A DNA stretch of 52,308 bases from positions 1 to 52,308 of the forward strand of contig CALQLF020000011.1 of the NCBI GenBank assembly GCA_943331345.2, given 5' to 3'. The notes below the pieces were generated by a model. The model saw only the letters and a program-made list of their open reading frames with translations. It had not been told where the DNA came from and made no database searches. Shown piece by piece: positions 1 through 7,697 of this stretch (its first letter is position 1; the number at the start of each line of letters is the position of its first letter). A program made the position numbers and the translations under genes. Source of the DNA: Candidatus Planktophila lacus (GTDB taxonomy: Bacteria > Pseudomonadota > Gammaproteobacteria > Steroidobacterales > Steroidobacteraceae).

Positions 1-26
1 CCCGTTGGCCGCTTGGGTACCCCTCC
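1..26 (-). tRNA. tRNA-Tyr, 5' end only (cut by window edge)
   Basis: Read on the minus strand, the first 26 bases form a tRNA 5' acceptor arm (GGAGGGG), two linker bases and a D-arm start (CCCAAGCGGCCAACGGG). This closely matches the start of proteobacterial tRNA-Tyr genes, which begin GGnGGGG and carry a GCGGCCAA D-loop. The anticodon and 3' half lie outside the window, so Tyr is inferred from the D-arm only; a class II Ser or Leu tRNA is the alternative, but their D-arms look different. A consensus promoter lies just upstream. Confidence 0.75.
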
Positions 27-41
27 GGTAAAGAGCCGCGT

Positions 42-70
42 ATTCTCTTCCCTGAAGCAGTTGATGTCAA
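42..70 (-). promoter_or_regulatory. Sigma70 promoter of the tRNA-Tyr gene
   Basis: On the minus strand, TTGACA (70-65) is followed after exactly 17 bases by GAGAAT (47-42). A GC-rich discriminator (ACGCGGC) comes next, typical of stable-RNA promoters under stringent control. The tRNA begins 16 bases after the -10 box. Position and consensus agree well. Confidence 0.7.
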
Positions 71-200
71 CTCCCTGACTAGCGCCGCACACTGTGAGCG
101 CGAACACCTCGAAGCCAACCCCGATCAACCAGAACGAGCTCGCCGCCAGCCCACTCGGGGCGGGCGGCTTGGCAGACCGACAGCTTCGCCGAAATTGCGC

Positions 201-1961
201 TCAATTGGCGGCTTTTATAAGCAGAACACCGCTTTCCGCCGGCAGAACTGCAGCCTCAGGGAGTGTCGGGGCCGGGGTTTCCCTGGCCGCCGGCAGGCCG
301 CCAATTTCCGGGATCCCACCCTGGACTACAGCGCTTCCCGCGCGCAGTTCGCCGTACTGACGGGGCGCTAGCGCCCAGCTATTGGTCGAGGCCGGGCGCA
401 GTTCGCTGCCCTCGGGGGCATGGCGGACCAGAAAGGCGTGCCAAATGCCCGTGGCCGGGTCCATCAGGCCAAACAGGAACTGCACCACCCGAGTCGACGC
501 GTCCGACGGGTTCAGGCGACGGTCGCAAACGACGAACCAACCCGCGTCAGGCCCGGCTGCGCGCCCAGTACTGCGCGCCAGCCACTCACCCACTTGGCGC
601 GCCACCTGCCGCCAAACGACGTTGCCGTCGGGTTCAGCGAGGAAGAGCACCCAGCGCGTGCCCTGGAGTAGCGCCTCGCCCAAGACCTGCAGGCGCCGCT
701 GGTGCAACAACCGCCCCGCGTAGGGCGACCGACTCGCCGGCGCGGCGAGCGTTACCTGCGGGGGGCACTGCCCGCGCGGCACCCGCACCACGGATGGCAC
801 ATTGACGCCGAGCGCACCCAATCGCGCGCGGGCCGCAGAGGATACAGACTGTGACAAGCGGTATTCGGTACGCAAAGGCGGCAACGCCAAGGCCATCGAC
901 GCCTCATGCCAAGGCGGGTTTTGGCTTTCGTGCCGCGACAACAGGCCAGCGACGGCACCGCTCGGCGGGAAACGCGTCGAACCGCCACGCAGCGGGTCCG
1001 GAGCCTCAATCCATGGAAACCACATGGCTGCCGCTGCCGAGCGCAGCGGCCACGTGGCCAGCCCAGCCGAAGCCTCGGGCAAACTCCGCCATTCCTCCGG
1101 AGGGTCCACCAACAGCATCGCTTGCCGCTCGGCGCAGAATCGGGCCGCTACCCACCAAGTGGCAAGGCCGACCGGCAGTTCACGCGCTCGTGGCGGCAGT
1201 ACCAGCCACTGGAAATTCGACTCGGCCAGTGCAAACAGGCCTGTACGCGCCTCGGGGCTCCCTATCAGGTCGTGGTCCGAAGGCGGCAGGCCATCGTCAC
1301 CGTCAGGGCGACTGCAGCGCCACTGGCGAACGGGCGTGGTCGCGGGACGCCGCCCCGGGCACGACCGCTCACACGACATCAATGCCGAATTCGCCAACAA
1401 CTCTGCTAGATACCGGGGCGTTCCCGGCAAGGCACTGGCGCGCGGGTAGTACTCCTGCGCCTCTACGACCTCACTGCCGGGGTAGCGCACGCGCTGCAAG
1501 AGCAAGTTGAACTCGTCCGTCTCGTCGGGGCCAAGACCGTCGTAATCCACTGCGGCACGAAGACATTCCCGCGTGCCGGGCTGACGAGCAGCCAGTAACC
1601 AACAAGAGGATTGATGCGCAGCGGTGCTTTCTAGATCGTCGGTATTCGCTGGGAGCATTAGCGTGGCAGGCCGGGCCGCGTTGACGACACGCACCACCAC
1701 CGCTTCGCGGCCGCCGTTGCCAAAAAACTGCGCCAGGGAATACGGCAGCGACGCCGGTTGCCACAGGCCGCCGAATTGACGCTCGAATTCGCTGAAAGAG
1801 CGCACCGCCACCGGGCGATTGACGGGACCGCGGAGAGTACGCCCCACGAAGGCAACAACGCCAACGGGCGCTGGCTCAAGCAGGGCCTCCGGGGCGCGCT
1901 GCTCTGTCACGCGGATGCCTTCACCAAGAACACCGCCAAGGCCGTCGCCAGTCTGGTTCAA
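201..1961 (-). CDS. Orphan contractile tail sheath-like protein
   Basis: The N-terminal part (GEGIRVTEQRAPEAL, then VAFVGRTLRGPVNRPV and a segment ending FFGNGGREAVVVRVV) follows the conserved start of phage and injection-system tail sheath proteins. The C-terminal part (VARQVGEWLARSTGRA, then GWFVVCDRRLNPSD and a closing beta-strand region) follows the sheath C-terminal domain. The middle is divergent. Sheath subunits assemble around an inner tube and contract. No tube, baseplate, ATPase or spike gene is nearby, so its role here is unknown. The start is uncertain: TTG at 1961 has AGGAG ten bases upstream, and GTG at 2015 in the same frame would add 18 residues. With the TTG it is 586 aa. It lies between a tRNA gene and an exporter gene. 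Confidence 0.7.
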   Translation of the reverse strand: MNQTGDGLGGVLGEGIRVTEQRAPEALLEPAPVGVVAFVGRTLRGPVNRPVAVRSFSEFERQFGGLWQPASLPYSLAQFFGNGGREAVVVRVVNAARPATLMLPANTDDLESTAAHQSSCWLLAARQPGTRECLRAAVDYDGLGPDETDEFNLLLQRVRYPGSEVVEAQEYYPRASALPGTPRYLAELLANSALMSCERSCPGRRPATTPVRQWRCSRPDGDDGLPPSDHDLIGSPEARTGLFALAESNFQWLVLPPRARELPVGLATWWVAARFCAERQAMLLVDPPEEWRSLPEASAGLATWPLRSAAAAMWFPWIEAPDPLRGGSTRFPPSGAVAGLLSRHESQNPPWHEASMALALPPLRTEYRLSQSVSSAARARLGALGVNVPSVVRVPRGQCPPQVTLAAPASRSPYAGRLLHQRRLQVLGEALLQGTRWVLFLAEPDGNVVWRQVARQVGEWLARSTGRAAGPDAGWFVVCDRRLNPSDASTRVVQFLFGLMDPATGIWHAFLVRHAPEGSELRPASTNSWALAPRQYGELRAGSAVVQGGIPEIGGLPAARETPAPTLPEAAVLPAESGVLLIKAAN

Positions 1962-2050
1962 ACCCGGGCAGCTCCTGGCGGCCACCACGGCCACCGTTGG
2001 TGCGAAGCCTAACACGAGGCATCGTCGACTCCGGTAAGCTTCGCGACCAC

Positions 2051-3001
2051 ATGAACGACACCGCCCACGCGCCTCGACGCGGCTTTGTGCTCGCCCTGCT
2101 CACCGCCTTCAGCTGGGGAACCCTGCCGCTGGCGATGGCCCTGCTCGTTCACCAACTTACGCCCTGGACAGTGACTTGGTGGCGACTGGCTGGCAGCGCA
2201 CTGCTTCTAGCCGGTTGGCTCGGGTGGCGTGGCCGACTGCCAGCCATGGGGCCGGTACTGCGTCAGCAAAGCGCCTGGCTCGTGCTCGCCACGCTCGGCC
2301 TGGTAGGCAACTACGTCTGCTATGCCACCTCACTACGCTTCACCACGCCTTCGGTCAGCCAAACGGTCATTCAACTCGCGCCGATGCTGTTGTTGTTGTC
2401 CGGCTTAATCTTGTTCGGCGAGCGCTTCTCCCGCGGGCAATGGGCAGGCTTCGCCCTCCTCCTCGGTGGCTTGCTCCTGTTCTTCAACCACCGTCTGCCG
2501 GAAATCGCCAGCTTGCATGGCAACCTTGCTATCGGCGTCGGGGCGGTGATGCTCTCTTCCGTGCTGTGGACAGGCTACGGCATCGCCCAGAAGAAGCTCA
2601 TGGCCAGTTTGGCGCCGGCCCAGATTTTGCTGGTGCTGTTTTTCGCCGGAGCCGTGGTGTTACTGCCACTGGCCGAACCGACCGCGGCCCTGCGGCTAGA
2701 TCCATTGGGCGTGGGCCTACTGCTGTTTGGGGTGGCCAACACCATGGTTGGCTACGGATGCTTTGCCGAAGCGCTCGGGGTTTGGGATGTGACCCGCGTC
2801 AGCGCCGTGACCTCGATGGCGCCAATCGTCACGCTCGCCTGCATGTCAGTCTTGAATCGGTTCTCGCCAGGCACACTACCGGTCGAGCGACTGAACTGGC
2901 TGAGTATCGCCGGCGCCGTCGCGGTGGTAGCCGGCTCAGCGGCCTGTGCTCTCTTCGCGCAATCGAAAAAGTCGCTCCCTCGTCGGAAGCACAAAGCCTG
3001 A
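2051..3001 (+). CDS. EamA-family (DMT superfamily) transporter
   Basis: A 316-aa inner-membrane protein with about ten hydrophobic segments arranged as two EamA repeats. The first repeat begins FVLALLTAFSWGTLPLAMA. The second begins near residue 165 (GVGAVMLSSVLWTGYGIAQK), which is the usual duplicated architecture. Members export amino acids and other small metabolites, but the substrate cannot be read from sequence. The ATG at 2051 places the first membrane segment at the right distance. No clear ribosome site precedes it, and only about 36-90 bases separate it from the divergent sheath gene. Confidence 0.88.
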   Translation: MNDTAHAPRRGFVLALLTAFSWGTLPLAMALLVHQLTPWTVTWWRLAGSALLLAGWLGWRGRLPAMGPVLRQQSAWLVLATLGLVGNYVCYATSLRFTTPSVSQTVIQLAPMLLLLSGLILFGERFSRGQWAGFALLLGGLLLFFNHRLPEIASLHGNLAIGVGAVMLSSVLWTGYGIAQKKLMASLAPAQILLVLFFAGAVVLLPLAEPTAALRLDPLGVGLLLFGVANTMVGYGCFAEALGVWDVTRVSAVTSMAPIVTLACMSVLNRFSPGTLPVERLNWLSIAGAVAVVAGSAACALFAQSKKSLPRRKHKA

Positions 3002-3018
3002 AGGCGCCTGCGCTCGAA

Positions 3019-3201
3019 TTAGCGGCGGCGCTCGCTTTCGGCAACGGCAGCGCGGGCCGCCTCTTCCTTGCGCTGTACTTCTTCGGTCATCACCTGCAAC
3101 CACTCGGTCAACGGCTGCACGGGCACGCCCTGCGCCACATAGGGGGCGGCGATGGGCTTGGACTGAGACTGAGACTGGGACTGGGGCTGTGACTGAGACA
3201 T
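3019..3201 (-). CDS. Small Gln/Ser-rich protein of unknown function
   Basis: A possible 60-aa protein. It begins with a low-complexity run, MSQSQPQSQSQSQSK, encoded by a short imperfect GACTGA/GACTGG repeat. A middle segment (PLTEWLQVMTEEVQRKEEAAR) looks like an amphipathic charged helix. No family is recognised. It fits between the EamA gene, which is convergent 17 bases away, and the L,D-transpeptidase gene on the same strand. The call rests on the lack of a better explanation for the gap and on the helix-like C-terminus, so it may be non-coding. Confidence 0.4.
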   Translation of the reverse strand: MSQSQPQSQSQSQSKPIAAPYVAQGVPVQPLTEWLQVMTEEVQRKEEAARAAVAESERRR

Positions 3202-3266
3202 GGAAGTACCTGAAAACCGAACCCGCGACCTAAGCCGCAACGAGGCGAATTATGCACTGCCGCACC

Positions 3267-4622
3267 TCAGCGCGGCGTTGCCGCCGCCGGCGGAGGCAGA
3301 GCCGGAACCGGAATCGGAACCGGAACCGCAGCAGACGTAGCAGGAGCCTCGATCTCCGCCTGCATCTGCCTGAACTGGGCCTCGTCCACCCGCAACTCCA
3401 GACGCCCGCTCCAATTGCCGCCCGGCGGCACCGCATTGCGCACGGGCGGTGCGGCCAGCAGTAGCGGCGCGATGCGGGCCACGAGCACCGGCGGCACACC
3501 CTTCAGCGGGTAGCCCAGGCCCACGGCGGGAGCGCTAGCCGCCGGCCCAACCACCGGCGACGGCACACCGGAGGCAGCGGCAGTGACCGGCTGCTTCATC
3601 ACCGAAACGGGTACGCCGAGTGGCTTCAGCGAAACCTGATGCGCCGCTTCCCAGTCGAGCTCGGCGTCGCGCGCACGGATACGCTTCCACAGCGGCGAAG
3701 CGGCATTCGCGCGTTTGCGCAGCGCTTTGGGGGCATGGCGCCAGTCGCGCTTGTCGTCTTCCAGTACCTCGTAGGCCTGCGCGTGCAAGTGCCCACCATC
3801 CCAGCCGAGCACCAACGGCTGGTTCACTACGGTGACCTTGGTGCCAATGGGGAGTTGCTCGTAAAGCTTGGCGATGTCCTCGGGGTAAAGCCGCAAGCAA
3901 CCATGGCTACTCCGCATGCCGACGCCGTAGGGCTTGTTCGTGCCGTGGATGAGATACCCGGGCCAGCCCAACCGGAACATGTGGGCACCCAACGGGTTGT
4001 CCGGACCGGCCGGCACGAGCGCCGGCAAGATCTCGCCGTTCTCGGCATGTTCCTTGCGCACCGACAAGGGTGGGCGCCAGGCCGGGTCCTTCACTCGCGT
4101 CAAAACGCGGGTGCTCCCTTCCGGAGTTACCCAGCCAACCCGACCGATACCGATGGGATAGGTGTACACCACCTGCAACTTGCCGGGCTCGCGCTTCGGG
4201 AACCAGAACAAGCGCATGGCCGCCAAATTGACGACTAGACCCTCGCGCGGGGCATCCGGCAACACGAAACGGGTGGGCAACAACACCCTTCTGCCCGCCC
4301 CCGGTAACCAAGGGTCGACGCCCGGGTTCGCTCGGACAATTTCCTCGTAACCCAAGTTGAAGCGCCGCGCGATATCCGGCAACGCATCTTCCTTGCCAAC
4401 CACCGTCGACTGCAAGGTGCCCACCACGTCCGTCACGGCTGGATCAAATTCGAAGCGATGCGTTGGCACACCGAGCGGGTCCTCGGGTGGCGGGGGCGGC
4501 GGCAACTGGACCACCACCGGGGGTGGCTCCGGGGCGCGCTGTGGCGCAGCGCATGCCGCGAGCAGGAGAACGGGCAGCACCAACAGGCGCAGGGGAGCAG
4601 AGACCAATCGTGGCGGCGACAT
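3267..4622 (-). CDS. L,D-transpeptidase lipoprotein (YkuD/ErfK family) with LysM-like domain
   Basis: A predicted 451-aa periplasmic lipoprotein. The signal peptide ends in the lipobox LLAAC, with Cys24 as the lipid site. A Pro-rich linker follows, then a LysM-like segment (about 75-115: LPDIARRF, EEIVRANPG) and the YkuD domain (about 125-270). The catalytic signature is visible as His226 (IHGTN) and Ser-His-Gly-Cys with Cys242. Such enzymes form 3-3 crosslinks in peptidoglycan or attach Lpp. A roughly 180-residue extension rich in Val, Pro and Ala follows the domain and is longer than in the E. coli members. ATG 4622 is chosen because it directly precedes the signal peptide; an upstream in-frame start is less likely. 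Confidence 0.9.
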   Translation of the reverse strand: MSPPRLVSAPLRLLVLPVLLLAACAAPQRAPEPPPVVVQLPPPPPPEDPLGVPTHRFEFDPAVTDVVGTLQSTVVGKEDALPDIARRFNLGYEEIVRANPGVDPWLPGAGRRVLLPTRFVLPDAPREGLVVNLAAMRLFWFPKREPGKLQVVYTYPIGIGRVGWVTPEGSTRVLTRVKDPAWRPPLSVRKEHAENGEILPALVPAGPDNPLGAHMFRLGWPGYLIHGTNKPYGVGMRSSHGCLRLYPEDIAKLYEQLPIGTKVTVVNQPLVLGWDGGHLHAQAYEVLEDDKRDWRHAPKALRKRANAASPLWKRIRARDAELDWEAAHQVSLKPLGVPVSVMKQPVTAAASGVPSPVVGPAASAPAVGLGYPLKGVPPVLVARIAPLLLAAPPVRNAVPPGGNWSGRLELRVDEAQFRQMQAEIEAPATSAAVPVPIPVPALPPPAAATPR

Positions 4623-4678
4623 GTGCCGATTATGGCCGGAAAAAGCCGCCAAAGGCACGTCGAGGCGAGACAGTCGGC

Positions 4679-5236
4679 CTAGAGCAGAACAGGACGATCC
4701 GGCAATTCGTTCGCCTCGCTCGCCTCACCGGGCTGGCGCGGAAACTGCCGCGCCAATAGAACCGACACCACCTCAAGACCGGCCACCCCCCCAGCGATGT
4801 AACGACCAGTAGCGAAAGCGTCCCGGATACCACGGGCGACAGCGCCCCACTCGCTGGCACTGATGCGGCCATTGCAACCACGGTCGGCAATGATTTCGAC
4901 GGCACGGTCGGCAAACTGCACATACACCAGCACACCGTTATTGGCGGCCGTGTCCCACAGGTGGTACTGCGCAAAGAGTTCAAGAGCCCGCTCGCGTGGC
5001 GTTTGCCCGCGCCACACAGCCAGCAGGTCAAGATCTGCCTCGACGATGAAGCGTACCTGCGCGGTATGCAGTTCCTCACCGGCCGCAATCGTCGACTGCA
5101 AGTGGTCCAGCGCCCCCGGTGGCAGCGCACGACGCAGTTGCCAATCGGTGACCCACAGGTGACGCCAAAGGCGTGCCCACCGGCCGGGCAAAGCCGGCGC
5201 AAGTTCTGCAGGCGAGGACGGAACGGGCTTACTCAT
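4679..5236 (-). CDS. TPM-domain protein, soluble/short form
   Basis: A 185-aa protein with one TPM (YgcG/TLP18.3) domain: LDHLQSTIAAGEELHTAQVRF near residue 45, then a segment from ALELFAQYHLWDTAANNGV to VEIIADRGCNGRI, matching the core strand order of the fold. It lacks a signal peptide, although a hydrophobic stretch near 155 (GGVAGLEVVSVLL) is present. ATG 5236 has GAGGAG eight bases upstream; an in-frame GTG three codons earlier is less likely. It starts 12 bases after the stop of the larger TPM gene and is probably the last gene of a LemA-TPM-TPM operon. The biochemical role of this family in bacteria is not settled. Confidence 0.85.
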   Translation of the reverse strand: MSKPVPSSPAELAPALPGRWARLWRHLWVTDWQLRRALPPGALDHLQSTIAAGEELHTAQVRFIVEADLDLLAVWRGQTPRERALELFAQYHLWDTAANNGVLVYVQFADRAVEIIADRGCNGRISASEWGAVARGIRDAFATGRYIAGGVAGLEVVSVLLARQFPRQPGEASEANELPDRPVLL

Positions 5237-5248
5237 TCGTTGCACTCC

Positions 5249-6157
5249 TCACCAGCGCCCGGAGGCGCCACCGCCACCGAAACTGCCGCCACCACCACCG
5301 CCAAACCCGCCGCCACCGAAGCCGCCACCACCAAAGCCACCACTGCCGAACCCGCCGCCGCCAAAGCCGCCGCTACGCCAATGGCGCCCACCACCCGGCC
5401 CACCCATGCCACCACCGATGCCGCCTAACAGGGCCACCAGGAAACCGACCACGCCGGCGGCCAAACCCGCCCAAAGCAGGCTCGTGAGCGCCCAGCCAGC
5501 AAAACCCACTACGGTACCGGCGACCGTGGCGCCAATGGCCCGACCAAACATGGAACGCAACACATTGCCCGCCACCAGCGCGACCATCAGCAACAGCATC
5601 CACGGAGCGCCTTGTTCGCGTCGGCCGTGCGGACGCGACACGGGCGCCGGCAAGGGTTCACCATCTATGATGCGCACCGTGGCCTCCACGCCTGCGGCGA
5701 TGCCACCCGGAACATCGCCGTCGCGAAAGCGCGGCACGATGATGTCGTCGGTTATGCGGTTGGCGTAGATATCGGGGATAGCGCCTTCAAGCCCGCGACC
5801 CACTTCCAGCCGTACCGCGCGGTCTTGCAGGGCGACGATGAGGATGGCGCCGTCGTTGACGCCCTTGCGCCCCGGCAGCCATTGGCGCGCGAGCCGGATG
5901 CCGTACTGCTCAATCTGTTCCGGTGCCGTGGACTGCACCACCAACACCGCCAACTGCGCGCCTTTGCGCTGCTCCAGGTCCTTGAGGCGTGCCGTCAACT
6001 GGGTGCGGTCAGCCTCGGGCAAAGCGCCAGCGAGATCGACTACGTAGCCCGAAAACGCCGGCAGGGGCGCCAACGCTGCCGCCGGCGCCGCGCTCGGCCA
6101 CCAGCACAGGGCAGCCAGACACAGCAGCGCAGGCAGCCGCACCTTCAGGGAAGTCAC
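5249..6157 (-). CDS. YgcG-family TPM-domain membrane protein
   Basis: A 302-aa protein with a signal peptide (LPALLCLAALCWWPSAAPA). The TPM domain spans about 38-165 (YVVDLAGALPEADRTQL, GVNDGAILIVALQDRAVRL, DDIIVPRFRDGD). Two hydrophobic segments (about 182-200 and 205-245) follow, then a Gly-rich tail of repeated GGGGFG units from about 250 to the end. This is the standard YgcG architecture, with a periplasmic domain anchored by the C-terminal membrane segments. Its ATG overlaps the lemA stop by four bases (ATGA), indicating translational coupling. LemA and YgcG proteins regularly occur as a pair. Confidence 0.92.
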   Translation of the reverse strand: MTSLKVRLPALLCLAALCWWPSAAPAAALAPLPAFSGYVVDLAGALPEADRTQLTARLKDLEQRKGAQLAVLVVQSTAPEQIEQYGIRLARQWLPGRKGVNDGAILIVALQDRAVRLEVGRGLEGAIPDIYANRITDDIIVPRFRDGDVPGGIAAGVEATVRIIDGEPLPAPVSRPHGRREQGAPWMLLLMVALVAGNVLRSMFGRAIGATVAGTVVGFAGWALTSLLWAGLAAGVVGFLVALLGGIGGGMGGPGGGRHWRSGGFGGGGFGSGGFGGGGFGGGGFGGGGGGSFGGGGASGRW

Positions 6158-6762
6158 GGCTTGGCAGCAGGGGCAGCGCCGAAGTCCACTTTCGGGGCGA
6201 CACTAATAGCCGCCTCGTTCTCAACCGTGAAACTCGGCTTTTCCTTGAGGCCGAACATCATGGCAGTGAGGTTGGATGGAAAAGAACGCACAGTCGTGTT
6301 GTAGCTGCGCACAGCCTCGATGTAGCCGTTACGGGCTACGGTGATGCGATTCTCCGTACCTTCCAACTGCGCCTGCAGGTCACGAAAGCCTTGGTCGCTC
6401 TTCAATTGCGGATAGTTCTCGGTGACCACGAGCAAGCGCCCCAGCGCACCGGACAACTCGCCCTGCGCGGCCTGAAAGGCACGCAGCTTGGCCGGGTCGT
6501 TGATGCTGGCGGCGTCGACACGGACGGACGTTGCCTTGGCGCGCGCTTCGGTCACGCCGATGAGCACAGCTTGTTCCTGTGCAGCGAAGCCCTTCACCGT
6601 CTGCACGAGGTTGGGAACGAGGTCCGCACGGCGCTGGTACTGGTTCAGCACCTCCGCCCAGGAAGCCTTGATGGTCTCGTCCTGACTTTGCATGGCGTTG
6701 TAGCCGCAACCGGAAAGCAGCAGGGTACCGAGCAGCGTGGCGGCGACGAAAAGCTTGCGCAT
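6154..6762 (-). CDS. LemA family protein
   Basis: A 202-aa protein. A short membrane or lipoprotein signal (LLGTLLLSGC) opens it, followed by the LemA core: YNAMQSQDETIKASWAEVLNQY, then QRRADLVPNLVQTVKGFAAQE and the long helical stretch to about residue 170. AGGAGG sits six bases before the ATG, a very strong ribosome site. It is the first gene of the three-gene operon with the two TPM genes. LemA proteins are helical membrane-anchored proteins of uncertain function, linked in some bacteria to envelope homeostasis. Confidence 0.94.
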   Translation of the reverse strand: MRKLFVAATLLGTLLLSGCGYNAMQSQDETIKASWAEVLNQYQRRADLVPNLVQTVKGFAAQEQAVLIGVTEARAKATSVRVDAASINDPAKLRAFQAAQGELSGALGRLLVVTENYPQLKSDQGFRDLQAQLEGTENRITVARNGYIEAVRSYNTTVRSFPSNLTAMMFGLKEKPSFTVENEAAISVAPKVDFGAAPAAKP

Positions 6763-6861
6763 GAAATTCCTCCTGATAGCGCGCCCGGGGGTGGCAGCAC
6801 GCCGATGGGTGCTAGTGTGCGTCCACGCACCGGGGAATCAAGACCAAATAGCGACAAGACA

Positions 6862-6948
6862 TAAAAAAACGCCTCGCCAGGGTTAACTGGCGAGGCGTTG
6901 AAGAGCGGACTTATATGAAGGGAAGGAAGTCCGCCAGGGGATACATCG
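6862..6948 (-). ncRNA. Candidate small regulatory RNA with a C-rich loop
   Basis: On the minus strand, a TAGAAT -10-like box (6960-6955) precedes about 87 bases that hold two perfect hairpins and encode no plausible protein. The first has an 8-bp stem, GCGGACTT/AAGTCCGC (6934-6927 with 6912-6905). Its 14-base loop contains CCTTCCCTTC, complementary to purine-rich ribosome binding sites. The second is a strong intrinsic terminator at the 3' end. No convincing -35 box is seen. The lemA gene lies downstream on the same strand, so the terminator cannot serve lemA, and no gene upstream would use it. C-rich loops that pair with Shine-Dalgarno sequences are known from several proteobacterial small RNAs; membership in any named family is not claimed. 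Confidence 0.55.
6863..6899 (-). terminator. Intrinsic terminator of the candidate small RNA
   Basis: A perfect 13-bp stem (AACGCCTCGCCAG, 6868-6880, with 6887-6899) and a six-base loop are followed on the minus strand by a run of seven T. The plus strand has no T run after the stem, so it works only for minus-strand transcription. Confidence 0.85.
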
Positions 6949-7144
6949 AGGTTCATTCTAACCGGAACACCGCACTGGCTTCCGTGACCTGTCGCACAAT
7001 TGCGGTGGATGGATGAAGCGTCGCGGGTTGCATTGGTTTCGACTATGCGCCGCCAGCCCCAATGGACGTAGGTGGGCGCACCCCAACACGGCCTCAGGAA
7101 TTCCCTGAACCGGCGGGCGGACGTAACGAGGAGATGGACTGAAG

Positions 7145-7654
7145 ATGGGACGCTGGAAACCGCCAACACAGCCCGGTTCGAAATACATCACGCCGGAGGG
7201 GGAAGCCCGTTTGCGCGGGGAGCTCGAGCAACTTTGGCGGGTGGAACGTCCCCAAGTCACCCAGGCGGTTAGCGAAGCCGCCGCCATGGGCGATCGCTCC
7301 GAGAATGCCGAGTACATCTACGGCAAGCGCCGGTTGCGCGAAATCGATAGCCGCGTCCGGTTTCTGCGCAAGCGTCTCGACGGCATGGTGGTGGTCGACC
7401 GCCCGCCCAGTGACCCACAACGCGTGTTCTTCAGCGCATGGGTGGAACTGGAAGATGAAGCGGGCGACGCTCATTGGCACCGGGTGGTCGGGCCGGATGA
7501 ATTCGACGCGGACCCGCGTTATCTCAGCATGGACTCGCCGTTAGGCCGCGCCCTGCTGGGCAAGCGACTCGACGACGAAGTGACTGTCGAGACGCCCGCC
7601 GGACGGCGGACGTGGATAGTGGCTGCCGTTGTCTACGGCAAAACGCACCCTTGA
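7145..7654 (+). CDS. greB: Transcription elongation factor GreB
   Basis: 169 aa, the usual GreB length. The N-terminal coiled coil (residues about 10-80: YITPEGEARLRGELEQLW, AAAMGDRSENAEYIYGKRRLREIDSRVRFL) carries the conserved acidic tip D-x-x-E (GDRSENAEY) that reaches the polymerase active site. The C-terminal FKBP-like domain has the typical GREB strands (RVVGPDEFD, SPLGRALLGKR). It stimulates transcript cleavage in backtracked RNA polymerase. YIYGKRRLREID marks it as GreB rather than GreA. GAGGAG precedes the start at 12-13 bases. It stands alone, divergent from the small RNA and LemA side and convergent with homospermidine synthase. Confidence 0.95.
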   Translation: MGRWKPPTQPGSKYITPEGEARLRGELEQLWRVERPQVTQAVSEAAAMGDRSENAEYIYGKRRLREIDSRVRFLRKRLDGMVVVDRPPSDPQRVFFSAWVELEDEAGDAHWHRVVGPDEFDADPRYLSMDSPLGRALLGKRLDDEVTVETPAGRRTWIVAAVVYGKTHP

Positions 7655-7662
7655 GTCGCCCA

Positions 7663-7688
7663 GCACCCCGGGCTAAGACCCGGGGTGC
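7663..7688. terminator. Hairpin between convergent greB and homospermidine synthase genes
   Basis: A perfect 10-bp GC-rich stem (GCACCCCGGG with CCCGGGGTGC) and the loop CTAAGA sit exactly in the 43-base gap between the two stops. It lacks a long T tract in either direction, so it is a probable but weak bidirectional terminator. Confidence 0.55.
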
Positions 7689-7697
7689 GTGGTGCGA

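Noticed and set aside
94-360. Plus-strand open frame at the left edge
   Set aside because: It lies across the 3' end of the sheath gene, has biased composition typical of an antisense frame, and has no domain signal.
6645-7169. 174-codon minus-strand frame spanning the small-RNA region
   Set aside because: It runs through a strong intrinsic terminator and into lemA in another frame; no domain or ribosome site.
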